Position numbers and translations under genes: made by a program. DNA of 15,442 nt from Candidatus Aenigmatarchaeota archaeon (GTDB lineage Archaea > Aenigmatarchaeota > Aenigmatarchaeia > PWEA01 > JAGHBM01), in NCBI GenBank assembly GCA_021160955.1, contig JAGHBM010000013.1, forward strand, positions 1-15,442, in the 5' to 3' direction. The notes under the pieces are model-generated. The model searched no databases. It was not told the DNA's origin and worked only from the letters and a program-made list of their open reading frames with translations. Positions within the stretch are counted from its first letter, which is position 1. Every line of letters begins with the position of its first letter. This document shows, piece after piece, positions 7,721 through 14,132 of this stretch.

Positions 7721-7743
7721 AAACTTGCCACAATTTATATTTT

Positions 7744-8706
7744 ATGGGAGAGATAAGAAAGGACTACATTTTGGAAAGATACGTCATTTTTTCTCCAAAG
7801 AGAGCCAAGAGACCCCGTGGCCTTGAAAGAAAAGACAACTACATCGAAACTCCAAAGGAGAAATGTCCTTTTTGTCCGGGGAACGAACATCTCACACCAA
7901 AATCAATTTTGGAAATTCCGAAGGGCAAAAAATGGAAGATCAGATCAATCCCGAATAAGTTTCCAGCGCTCAAGGAAACCAAATTCTACGGCGAAGAAGG
8001 TAAATTTCCATTCGTTCATTATAGACCACATGGTTATCATGAAGTTTTAATCGAAACTCCTGAACACGACAAGAGGCTATATGAATTGTCAAAAACCCAA
8101 ATAGAACTGTACTTGAAAGCACTCATAATGAGATACGAAGATCTCATGAAGAAAAAGGAAATAACTTACGTAACGATTTTCAAGAACGAGGGAAAAGGAT
8201 CGGGTGCATCGATAAGTCACGCACATTCACAGATAATAGCATCACCGATATTCCCAAAAGTGATAGACGAGGAAATGAAGGCATCTGAAAAATACTATGA
8301 AGAAGAAAAGAGATGTCCATTTTGTGATGTGATAAAATACGAAAAAAAGAAAAGAGTTAGAATAATTTCAGAGAACAAGGAATTCGTGGTGCTTTCACCG
8401 TATGCTGCCGTCCTACCGTACGAATCGTGGATAATACCGAAAAGGCATATATCACAGATATCCGACTTGAATGGAAATCAAATAAGATATCTGTCATCCA
8501 TTCTCAAACAGTTACTCAAAAAATACGAGGAAGTATTCGGTTATCTATCCTATACAATTGTCTATCACTCTTTTCCAGAATCCGATTTCTGGCACTTCCA
8601 CATCGAAATATATCCGAGACTTAAGATATACGGTGGATTCGAATACTTTGGACTGTACATAAATGAAATACTTCCCGAGCAAGCGGCAAAGAAATTGAAA
8701 TTCTAA
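7744..8706 (+). CDS. galT: Galactose-1-phosphate uridylyltransferase-like nucleotidyltransferase (GalT, HIT superfamily)
   Basis: This 320-residue enzyme of the GalT branch transfers NMP between a nucleotide sugar and a sugar-1-phosphate through a uridylyl-histidine intermediate. Features in order are the start MGEIRKDYILERYVIFSP, typical of GalT, then CPFCPGNE (C41, C44, zinc candidates), GYHEV (H99), and GSGASISHAHSQ with HAHSQ at 159-163. H161 matches the catalytic His of E. coli HPHGQ. CPFC recurs at 191-194, and the C-terminus has FWHFHIE (H284, H286). ATG 7744 is chosen over ATG 7708 from the family N-terminus and the TATA spacing. In this locus it may equilibrate UDP- or ADP-glucose with glucose-1-P for the two glycogen synthases. 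Plant GalT-like enzymes that act on ADP-glucose show that the substrate cannot be assumed. Its TAA interlocks with the stop of the convergent PGI/PMI gene. Confidence 0.85.
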   Translation: MGEIRKDYILERYVIFSPKRAKRPRGLERKDNYIETPKEKCPFCPGNEHLTPKSILEIPKGKKWKIRSIPNKFPALKETKFYGEEGKFPFVHYRPHGYHEVLIETPEHDKRLYELSKTQIELYLKALIMRYEDLMKKKEITYVTIFKNEGKGSGASISHAHSQIIASPIFPKVIDEEMKASEKYYEEEKRCPFCDVIKYEKKKRVRIISENKEFVVLSPYAAVLPYESWIIPKRHISQISDLNGNQIRYLSSILKQLLKKYEEVFGYLSYTIVYHSFPESDFWHFHIEIYPRLKIYGGFEYFGLYINEILPEQAAKKLKF

Positions 8707-9644
8707 GGCAAGTATCTTATGTTGCCCTTTATCCATTCTATTATGTTTACGCTTACTGGATCTTTTTTGTACAATTTGGAAAGATAATATGAAGTTATGT
8801 CTCCCAACCAAACCGCTCTCATCTTGTCACTGAGTGTGTTTTTGAACCTGTAAATGTCGTAATCGACCTTTTTAATTTTCAATATTTTTCTGAACCTTGG
8901 ATTGATCTGATAGTCAAAGCTCAATATTACAGGATGATAAAATCTCATCAATTTGAAATCGTAACTCTCAACTTCGTTGTGAAAGATCTCAGGTATCGAT
9001 TCGGCAAGTGCCATGACTTTTGAATTCTCGTTGAACTGTGTTTTCCATCTGTAGGCAACTGCATCACTGTTCGAATATATCAACGGAATTTCGTTGAATA
9101 GTTTTTTGGAGAGTTTTTTGGCACTTCTATTGACTTGATTAAAACTAATTTTCTCTATTCTTTTCATTTCTCTACTCACATCTATCAAACCGGAATTTTG
9201 TAATATTCTCAAAATCGAGAAGAACAGATGTCCAAGGGAAACCCTTGGTAGTTCTCCCTTTGGTACCAACACAGTTTCAATTCTACTTTTTGATGCAAGT
9301 GATTTCAACTTCCCGTTTGACGTGATGACAATTATCTTGGCTTTTGCCTTTTTAGATTCCTTGAAGCAATTTATGGTCTCCCAAGTATTTCCAGAATACG
9401 AGACACAAAAAACCAACGTATCTTTGTTTACGAACTTTGGAATCCTTGGCCTTTTATTCACGATTACTGGAACGATCAAATCCAACTCTTGGACAAAGTC
9501 ACCAACTATTCCAGATCCACCCATCCCACAAACCAAGATGCTCTTCGGTGATCTTACCTTTATTCCATTTCCCAATTCGAACCCAGCTTTACATTGCTCT
9601 TTGAATTGCTTTAAATCATCGAACATATCGGGCATACTATTCAT
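8703..9644 (-). CDS. Bifunctional phosphoglucose/phosphomannose isomerase
   Basis: This archaeal-type isomerase (313 aa) interconverts fructose-6-P with glucose-6-P and with mannose-6-P. It is built of two SIS domains. The first has CGMGGSGIVGDF (39-50) and VSYSGNTWET (81-90), the Ser/Thr phosphate-binding loop. Then come PRVSLGH and the active-site block around FNENSK with E206, followed by EIFHNE with H222. These match the catalytic Glu and His of the Pyrobaculum aerophilum enzyme. The C-terminus DPVSVNIIEWIKGNI is also typical. Candidate starts are ATG 9644, 9635 and 9626; a TATA-like box centred near 9661 would favour 9635 if leaderless. It lies 24 bases downstream of the helicase gene on the same strand. 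It ends convergently with the GalT-like gene, the two stop codons sharing two bases (minus-strand TAG 8703-8705, plus-strand TAA 8704-8706). Product enters the adjacent glycogen pathway through the phosphohexomutase. Confidence 0.9.
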   Translation of the reverse strand: MNSMPDMFDDLKQFKEQCKAGFELGNGIKVRSPKSILVCGMGGSGIVGDFVQELDLIVPVIVNKRPRIPKFVNKDTLVFCVSYSGNTWETINCFKESKKAKAKIIVITSNGKLKSLASKSRIETVLVPKGELPRVSLGHLFFSILRILQNSGLIDVSREMKRIEKISFNQVNRSAKKLSKKLFNEIPLIYSNSDAVAYRWKTQFNENSKVMALAESIPEIFHNEVESYDFKLMRFYHPVILSFDYQINPRFRKILKIKKVDYDIYRFKNTLSDKMRAVWLGDITSYYLSKLYKKDPVSVNIIEWIKGNIRYLP

Positions 9645-9655
9645 AGGTTAGGGAT

Positions 9656-9665
9656 GAAATAAAAA
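9656..9665 (-). promoter_or_regulatory. TATA-like box before PGI/PMI
   Basis: On the - strand the run TTTTTATTTC lies in the 24-base gap after the helicase stop codon, about 25 bases from ATG 9635. It suggests independent, leaderless expression of the isomerase. The T-rich run could instead act as a helicase transcript terminator; the two readings are not exclusive. Confidence 0.35.
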
Positions 9666-9668
9666 GTT

Positions 9669-12464
9669 TTAACTCCAATATCTCTTTGTCCTTGCAAATT
9701 GCCTTTCCGCTTCAAGAATATCCCTTAAAAACTTTTCCTCATCTTCTCTTTGCTTTGCCAGTATTCTTATCGCAGTATCGGGGCCCACTCCCCTACCAGC
9801 AAGGGCAACTATCACCTTCTTTCCATAGGTTAGAACTAAATCGGCAACCGCTTCCATCTTTTCAAGTTTCTTCTCCTCTTCAGAAGAGAGATGTTTTCCA
9901 AGGATGCTCTTCTTTATTATTTTTTCCTTCTCCCTCTCATAGGGTTTTATGACAGTTATGAATCTACTCCCACACACCGGACACACGGGATCTTCCTTTA
10001 TAGATCTCACGGACTTCGTCACAGAATATTTGCCACATTTCATACAAACTAACCTCACGTCAGTGTTCAACAATCTTTCCTTGAAGACCTCAAATATCTC
10101 CTTCTCAGGTTTTTCAGGAGAGATCAAATCCCTGAATTGATACTCTATTCCGGACTTTCCGAGTGGAGAAATCTCACCACTTTCATCAACGATCACTTCA
10201 ATCTCCCCGTTCTTTATGCTCTCAAAGTATTTCTTTGCACCCTCAACATCGAGCTTGTCGGTGTGAATTTCCCTTAGAGCTTCTTCATAAATTGGTGTAT
10301 CCCTGAGAGACTCTATTAGCTTCTTGAGGTTAACCTTGTCCCACTTAGCATCCCTTCTGATTGCACCGAATCTCTTGGCGACATGTATGAATCTCCATTT
10401 GAACATCTGCGTCCTTTCTATGGTGTTATCCAATATTATTTCAAAATCTTCGGCGTCATTTTCATTTATTACATTGAGTATTTTTTCTTTGTCGACTCCC
10501 TCGATCATTATCCTGTATGGATCACTCTTTACAGATACGCTCCTTCCGAGATCCGATACCAACAATGCCGAGAAAAACCGTGAAATGGTTTGGTTTATCA
10601 TTGTCCCGGCACATGAATGAATGACGACAAATTTTCCATCTCCCTCTATCAATATTTTTTTGTCATCTGGAATTACCTTTTGTTTCTTCAAGTGATCCTT
10701 CATGTAACTTATTACCTTCTGCAATGCCTCTTTAGAGATCGGATACTCCGCTTGTATTTCTCTTATGATATCATCTTCAGAAACTTTATCCTTGATCAAG
10801 TTGTACAACTTTCTTCTCAATCTACCAACCTCTTGGGCAACGTCCATTGGAACTGGTATGAGCTCACCCTCCCACGCAGGAATCGCTGAGGTTATGTCAT
10901 CGACAGGTTCAACCAAAACCTTTCCCTTGTAAACTGATAGTATCTTCCATGGGGTACCCTTCACTATGAAGGTTGTTCCGGGTTCTCCGTGTTCTGCCAC
11001 GAACCCCTCATCTAAAACACCTACCTCTTTGTTCTCGACGTTGTCTATGACTCTATAGGTAAAGTTGTCTGGAATCGTTGACAAGTTCTCATAGTAATAC
11101 CTCCATGCCTTTCTTCTCCTTCTGATCCTTGTGTCTAAGATTATGTACTTCAACGACTCCAAGAATTTCAGAACCTGGGCAAATTTCTTTTTGTCCAATT
11201 TTCTGTAGGGATACGCCTTCTTTACCAGGTTGTAAACATCCTTCCAATCAATGTTGTACTCGTCCAAGGAGATCCCTATTATCTGATGCGCCAATACATC
11301 GAGCGCGAGTTCGTATATTTTGGTCTCTTCGAGCTCCCCATTCATGGCCTTTCTCGCTATCACCCCAGCCTCCAATATATCGTCTGGATCGGATGCAATT
11401 ATTATTCCCTTACTGACTTTACCGACACTATGTCCACTCCTACCGACTCTTTGGATCAGTTTTGAGACCTGTCTGGGGCTCATGTATTGAATTACCTGTC
11501 CGACTGTTCCTATGTCTATACCAAGTTCCAAAGAAGAGGTACAGACCAGTGCATTCAAATCTCCGTTCTTGAACCTGTCCTCCGCTGATATTCTGACATC
11601 CTTGCTCAGGGAGCTGTGGTGAATTTCGTGTTTTTTGTATTCTAACCTCCTCAACCTGGATGAAAGAACTTCTGCAGCCTCCCTCGTATTCGTGAACACG
11701 AGTGTTTTCTTATCTTTTATGAAATCATGTATCATCCTCAACCTGGCCGTAGCATCAGATCCGAGGAATATCTTCTCAGCGAGTTTCTCGTCTTCTTTGG
11801 TTGGAATTGGTGAGTGAACTTTTACATCTATACTCTTAACGCTTATTGCATTTATCACTTCTACGTTCTCGCCGAGGAACTTTGATATCTTTTCAGGAGA
11901 TCCTATGGTTGCAGAGAGTCCAATTATCTGGAAGTCTCCCGAAAGTTTTCTCAGCCTTTCAAGTCCTATCGATAGTTGTGTTCCTCTCTTACTCCCCGCT
12001 AACTCATGAATCTCGTCGATGATGACCCATTTCACGTTTTTTATGTTCGACTTCATTTTGCTGCCTGGCAATATCGCCTGCAGGGTCTCGGGCGTTGTTA
12101 TCAAAAGGTCTGGTGGAAATTCGGCTTGCTTGCTTCTCTCGTATTGTGTAGTGTCGCCATGCCTGACGGACACATCCATATCCAATTTTTGTCCCCACCA
12201 TAGAAGTCTTTTAAGCATGTCCCTGTTCAGCGCTCTCAGAGGGGTTATGTAAATTATCGAGGTTGGTTTTGGTCTCAAGTCAAGCCAAAGGGAAAATATT
12301 GGAAGCATCGCACTTTCAGTTTTTCCTATCCCAGTCTCGGCAATGATCAAAACGTTTTTTCCGTCGAGTATCTTTGGTATCGCCTTCTCTTGTGGAAGTG
12401 TTGGAGAAGACCATTTTCTCTCCTTTATGAGTTCGCGAACCTTTGTGTGAAGTTTTTCAAACAT
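9669..12464 (-). CDS. Lhr-type superfamily 2 ATP-dependent helicase with C-terminal zinc finger
   Basis: This large SF2 helicase (931 aa) resembles archaeal Lhr enzymes, which unwind DNA or RNA-DNA hybrids in repair or RNA processing. RecA1 carries LPQEKAIP (Q-like motif), AETGIGKT (Walker A, 42-49), TPLRAL, TTPETL, DEIH (150-153) and SAT (184-186). RecA2 carries VFTNTRE (256-262), TSSLELGIDIG (309-319) and QRVGRSGHSVG (338-348). The long winged-helix and Lhr-core region follows, with EHGEPGTTF and a HSCAG motif. Near the C-terminus, CMKCG and CPVCG (C807, C810, C828, C831) form a four-Cys zinc site. AGRGVGPDTAIRIL, a hairpin-like DNA-binding segment, comes last. The length suits archaeal Lhr (aLhr1/aLhr2), but I do not assign the subtype. 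ATG 12464 begins at a family-typical N-terminus, with a TATA-like box upstream. The gene precedes PGI/PMI and is divergent from the deaminase operon. Confidence 0.93.
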   Translation of the reverse strand: MFEKLHTKVRELIKERKWSSPTLPQEKAIPKILDGKNVLIIAETGIGKTESAMLPIFSLWLDLRPKPTSIIYITPLRALNRDMLKRLLWWGQKLDMDVSVRHGDTTQYERSKQAEFPPDLLITTPETLQAILPGSKMKSNIKNVKWVIIDEIHELAGSKRGTQLSIGLERLRKLSGDFQIIGLSATIGSPEKISKFLGENVEVINAISVKSIDVKVHSPIPTKEDEKLAEKIFLGSDATARLRMIHDFIKDKKTLVFTNTREAAEVLSSRLRRLEYKKHEIHHSSLSKDVRISAEDRFKNGDLNALVCTSSLELGIDIGTVGQVIQYMSPRQVSKLIQRVGRSGHSVGKVSKGIIIASDPDDILEAGVIARKAMNGELEETKIYELALDVLAHQIIGISLDEYNIDWKDVYNLVKKAYPYRKLDKKKFAQVLKFLESLKYIILDTRIRRRRKAWRYYYENLSTIPDNFTYRVIDNVENKEVGVLDEGFVAEHGEPGTTFIVKGTPWKILSVYKGKVLVEPVDDITSAIPAWEGELIPVPMDVAQEVGRLRRKLYNLIKDKVSEDDIIREIQAEYPISKEALQKVISYMKDHLKKQKVIPDDKKILIEGDGKFVVIHSCAGTMINQTISRFFSALLVSDLGRSVSVKSDPYRIMIEGVDKEKILNVINENDAEDFEIILDNTIERTQMFKWRFIHVAKRFGAIRRDAKWDKVNLKKLIESLRDTPIYEEALREIHTDKLDVEGAKKYFESIKNGEIEVIVDESGEISPLGKSGIEYQFRDLISPEKPEKEIFEVFKERLLNTDVRLVCMKCGKYSVTKSVRSIKEDPVCPVCGSRFITVIKPYEREKEKIIKKSILGKHLSSEEEKKLEKMEAVADLVLTYGKKVIVALAGRGVGPDTAIRILAKQREDEEKFLRDILEAERQFARTKRYWS

Positions 12465-12478
12465 TTCATCTACCTTTT

Positions 12479-12495
12479 ATATAACAGTGTTATAT
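12479..12495. repeat. 17-base perfect palindrome in the helicase promoter
   Basis: ATATAACAGTGTTATAT has two 8-base arms around a single G at 12487. It overlaps the TATA-like box of the helicase and lies 15 bases from its start codon. That position is what one expects of a dimeric winged-helix repressor operator, though AT-rich palindromes also arise by chance. Confidence 0.4.
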
Positions 12496-12500
12496 TTATT
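12491..12500 (-). promoter_or_regulatory. TATA-like box for the helicase gene
   Basis: On the - strand AATAAATATA is centred about 31 bases from ATG 12464, predicting a transcript start a few bases before the codon. A second candidate (TTATATAAAA, about 12475-12484) is too close to the start. The adjoining 154-base gap between the helicase and the deaminase holds these signals, the palindrome and the deaminase promoter, and nothing else that I can see. Confidence 0.4.
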
Positions 12501-12585
12501 CAGACCAAAAACTACCTAAAGAGAATAATAAATAAACCGCCATAAAAAATTATCACCATTAACTGCCTTTCCAAAATCATTTTCA

Positions 12586-12595
12586 TCTATTTAAG
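12586..12595 (+). promoter_or_regulatory. TATA-like box for deaminase operon
   Basis: TCTATTTAAG is centred about 28 bases before ATG 12619, consistent with a leaderless or nearly leaderless mRNA. No Shine-Dalgarno motif precedes 12619. It would drive the overlapping deaminase, YunG-like and endonuclease III genes. Confidence 0.45.
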
Positions 12596-12618
12596 TTTTT
12601 TCATACAACTATTTCGAC

Positions 12619-13110
12619 ATGGATGAAATGGAATACATTGAAAGGTGCCTCGATCTTGCAGATAAGTCTTCTTGCAGTAAGAAGAAATACGGATCCGTTA
12701 TAGTCAAAGATGATGAAATCATAGGAGAGGGATACAACCATCCAGTAACCAAGGAAATCGAAGACCTTCTATGTCATCCCTGCATCAGGGAAAACATAAA
12801 CAGTGGTACACGTCTTGAAATGTGCGCCGCGATACATGCAGAGCAGGCAGCAATAATAAACGCATACAAGAACGGAAAAGATCCTGAAGGTGCAACACTT
12901 TACGTGGCCGGTAAGAGAAATGGTGAAACGATGGTACTCAACGAAAAAGGATTCTACTGCTCTTTTTGCTCAAGGATAATGGCTGAGGTTGTAATAGAAA
13001 AAGTTGGTGTCTTAACTAAAAACGGTGTAGAGTATCTGACCAAGGATGAATACCTCAGATCTTCTTTTGAATTTGCGCTGGGTAAAAAGTGGTTGAATGA
13101 ACTTGAATGA
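12619..13110 (+). CDS. dCMP/cytidine deaminase-like zinc protein
   Basis: This 163-residue member of the CMP/dCMP deaminase family probably deaminates dCMP (or a related cytosine nucleotide) to feed dTMP synthesis. The N-terminus ECxxLA-type helix is followed by YGSVIVKDDEIIGEGYN (24-40), as in dCMP deaminases. The catalytic motif CAAIHAEQAAI gives zinc ligand H73 and proton shuttle E75. FYCSFCSRIM gives the other zinc ligands C114 and C117; the usual Pro of PCxxC is replaced by Tyr. Additional cysteines C52 and C55 (LCHPC) and C69 could form a second, structural zinc site as in some dCMP deaminases. The C-terminus VGVLTKNGVEYLTKDEYL closes the domain. Pterin or riboflavin deaminase partners are absent, so a nucleotide substrate is favoured. 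The 3' end overlaps the YunG-like gene by 14 bases, implying coupled translation. Confidence 0.85.
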   Translation: MDEMEYIERCLDLADKSSCSKKKYGSVIVKDDEIIGEGYNHPVTKEIEDLLCHPCIRENINSGTRLEMCAAIHAEQAAIINAYKNGKDPEGATLYVAGKRNGETMVLNEKGFYCSFCSRIMAEVVIEKVGVLTKNGVEYLTKDEYLRSSFEFALGKKWLNELE

Positions 13111-13489
13111 TTTGAAAAGGGCACTTGAAAAGTCCTGGGATGAAGAAACTTGTTATCCCGAGCTTCGAGACGATTGGTCTCCTGAAAAACCGTCGTTGGG
13201 ACAATGTGCAGTAACAGCCCTCGTGGTTCAGGACTACTTTGGAGGAGAATTACTCTACTGCAAACATCACCATCATTATTGGAATAGAATTTCGACTGGG
13301 GAGGAAGTTGATTTTACAAGGGATCAGTTTCCAGAAGGTACCGAGATTTGTCTTGATTACATCAGATCAAGAAATCATCTTCTAAACGGTAAATATTCAA
13401 AGAAAGCCAGAACAGCTGAAAGGTATGAACTTTTAAAGAAGAGAGTAGAATTATTTTTCAATGAACAAAATAATGAACAAGAAGAATAA
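13097..13489 (+). CDS. YunG-like uncharacterised small protein
   Basis: This 130-residue soluble protein matches what I recall of the uncharacterised YunG family: an N-terminal SW..ETCYP segment, WSPEKPSLGQCAVTALVVQ (27-45), DYFGGE, then HHHHYWNRIS (57-66), EEVDFTRDQFP and a basic/acidic helical tail. The invariant-looking Cys37 in GQCAVTA, the His in HHYWN and Asp72 in VDFT occur in the Cys-His-Asp order of papain-like or transglutaminase-like folds. An amidase or peptidase activity is therefore conceivable but unproven. There is no signal peptide or membrane segment. The ATG at 13097 overlaps the deaminase end by 14 bases, and its own end overlaps endonuclease III by 17-29 bases. It therefore sits inside a tight operon with nucleotide and DNA-repair genes. 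Function is unknown. Confidence 0.7.
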   Translation: MNLNDLKRALEKSWDEETCYPELRDDWSPEKPSLGQCAVTALVVQDYFGGELLYCKHHHHYWNRISTGEEVDFTRDQFPEGTEICLDYIRSRNHLLNGKYSKKARTAERYELLKKRVELFFNEQNNEQEE

Positions 13490-14099
13490 AATTAAAACGC
13501 TGCTAAAATTCTTGAAGGAAAGGTATGGTTATCCTGAATTCTCTAAAGATCCCTTCAAACTGTTGATAACAACGATTCTGTCACAGAGGACAAAAGATGA
13601 AAATACTTACCGCGCATCAAAAAATCTCTTTTCCGTCGTGAGCACTCTCCGAGATATAATAAAATTACCGAGAAAAAAGCTCGAGGAACTCATAAAACCT
13701 TCTGGGATGTACAGACAAAAAGCAGAAAGGATAGTAAAAGTTTGTAAAATTCTCATCAAAAAGTACGGTGGAAAAGTCCCGCAAACCAGAAGCGAGTTGA
13801 TGGATCTTCCGGGTGTTGGTTATAAAACTGCCGATATTGTCCTGTCCTATGGATTCGGCGTACCAACCATAGCTGTTGATACACATGTCAATAGAATATC
13901 CAAGAGGATTGGGTTGGTGAGAAAGGAAGCCGACGTCGAAGAAGTTAGAAAAACACTCGAGAGTTTAGTTTTTGGTAAGGACAGATTCCTAATAAATGTT
14001 GGGTTGATAAGATTTGGTCAAGAAATATGCAGGCCAGTGAGACCGAAATGTTCAGAGTGCCCCATAAAAAATATCTGTGACTCCTACAACAACTTTTAA
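13461..14099 (+). CDS. nth: Endonuclease III (DNA glycosylase/AP lyase)
   Basis: This 212-residue base-excision-repair enzyme removes oxidised pyrimidines (and in some archaea other lesions) and cleaves the AP site. The N-terminal half holds FKLLITTILSQRTKDE, a typical Nth helix. The helix-hairpin-helix LPGVGYKTADIVL (116-128) contains the lyase lysine K122. VDTHVNRISKRIGL (139-152) contains the catalytic aspartate D140. At the C-terminus, C190-x6-C197-x2-C200-x5-C206 is the complete 4Fe-4S cluster motif. Length and motif order match functional Nth rather than MutY or Ogg. ATG 13473 (208 aa) is an alternative start; neither start has a Shine-Dalgarno motif, so translation may rely on coupling to the YunG-like gene it overlaps. 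The lyase Lys makes it bifunctional. Thymine-DNA glycosylase-like specificity (as in Pa-MIG relatives) is not indicated but cannot be excluded. Confidence 0.95.
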   Translation: MNKIMNKKNKIKTLLKFLKERYGYPEFSKDPFKLLITTILSQRTKDENTYRASKNLFSVVSTLRDIIKLPRKKLEELIKPSGMYRQKAERIVKVCKILIKKYGGKVPQTRSELMDLPGVGYKTADIVLSYGFGVPTIAVDTHVNRISKRIGLVRKEADVEEVRKTLESLVFGKDRFLINVGLIRFGQEICRPVRPKCSECPIKNICDSYNNF

Positions 14100-14108
14100 A
14101 TATTTTTA
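14095..14108 (+). promoter_or_regulatory. TATA-like region for metK
   Basis: TTTTAAATATTTTT spans the end of endonuclease III and the 33-base gap, and is centred about 30 bases before GTG 14133. The predicted transcript would have a leader of several bases only. It gives MetK a promoter separate from the repair operon. The T run may also help terminate that operon. Confidence 0.4.
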
Positions 14109-14123
14109 AAACTAATAAAAGTT

Positions 14124-14129
14124 GGTGAT
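14124..14129 (+). promoter_or_regulatory. Shine-Dalgarno GGTGAT deciding the GTG start of metK
   Basis: GGTGAT matches the 3' part of the archaeal anti-Shine-Dalgarno complement and ends 3 bases before GTG 14133. No in-frame ATG gives a better family N-terminus, so the GTG start is well supported. Confidence 0.6.
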
Positions 14130-14132
14130 TCC

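Noticed and set aside
7708..7743. Twelve-residue extension of the GalT-like protein from ATG 7708
   Set aside because: It would lie across the predicted TATA box, and the family N-terminus begins at ATG 7744.
12496..12618. Possible small RNA in the helicase-deaminase gap
   Set aside because: No convincing stem-loop, box C/D or K-turn pattern was seen; the region is explained by two promoters and one palindrome.
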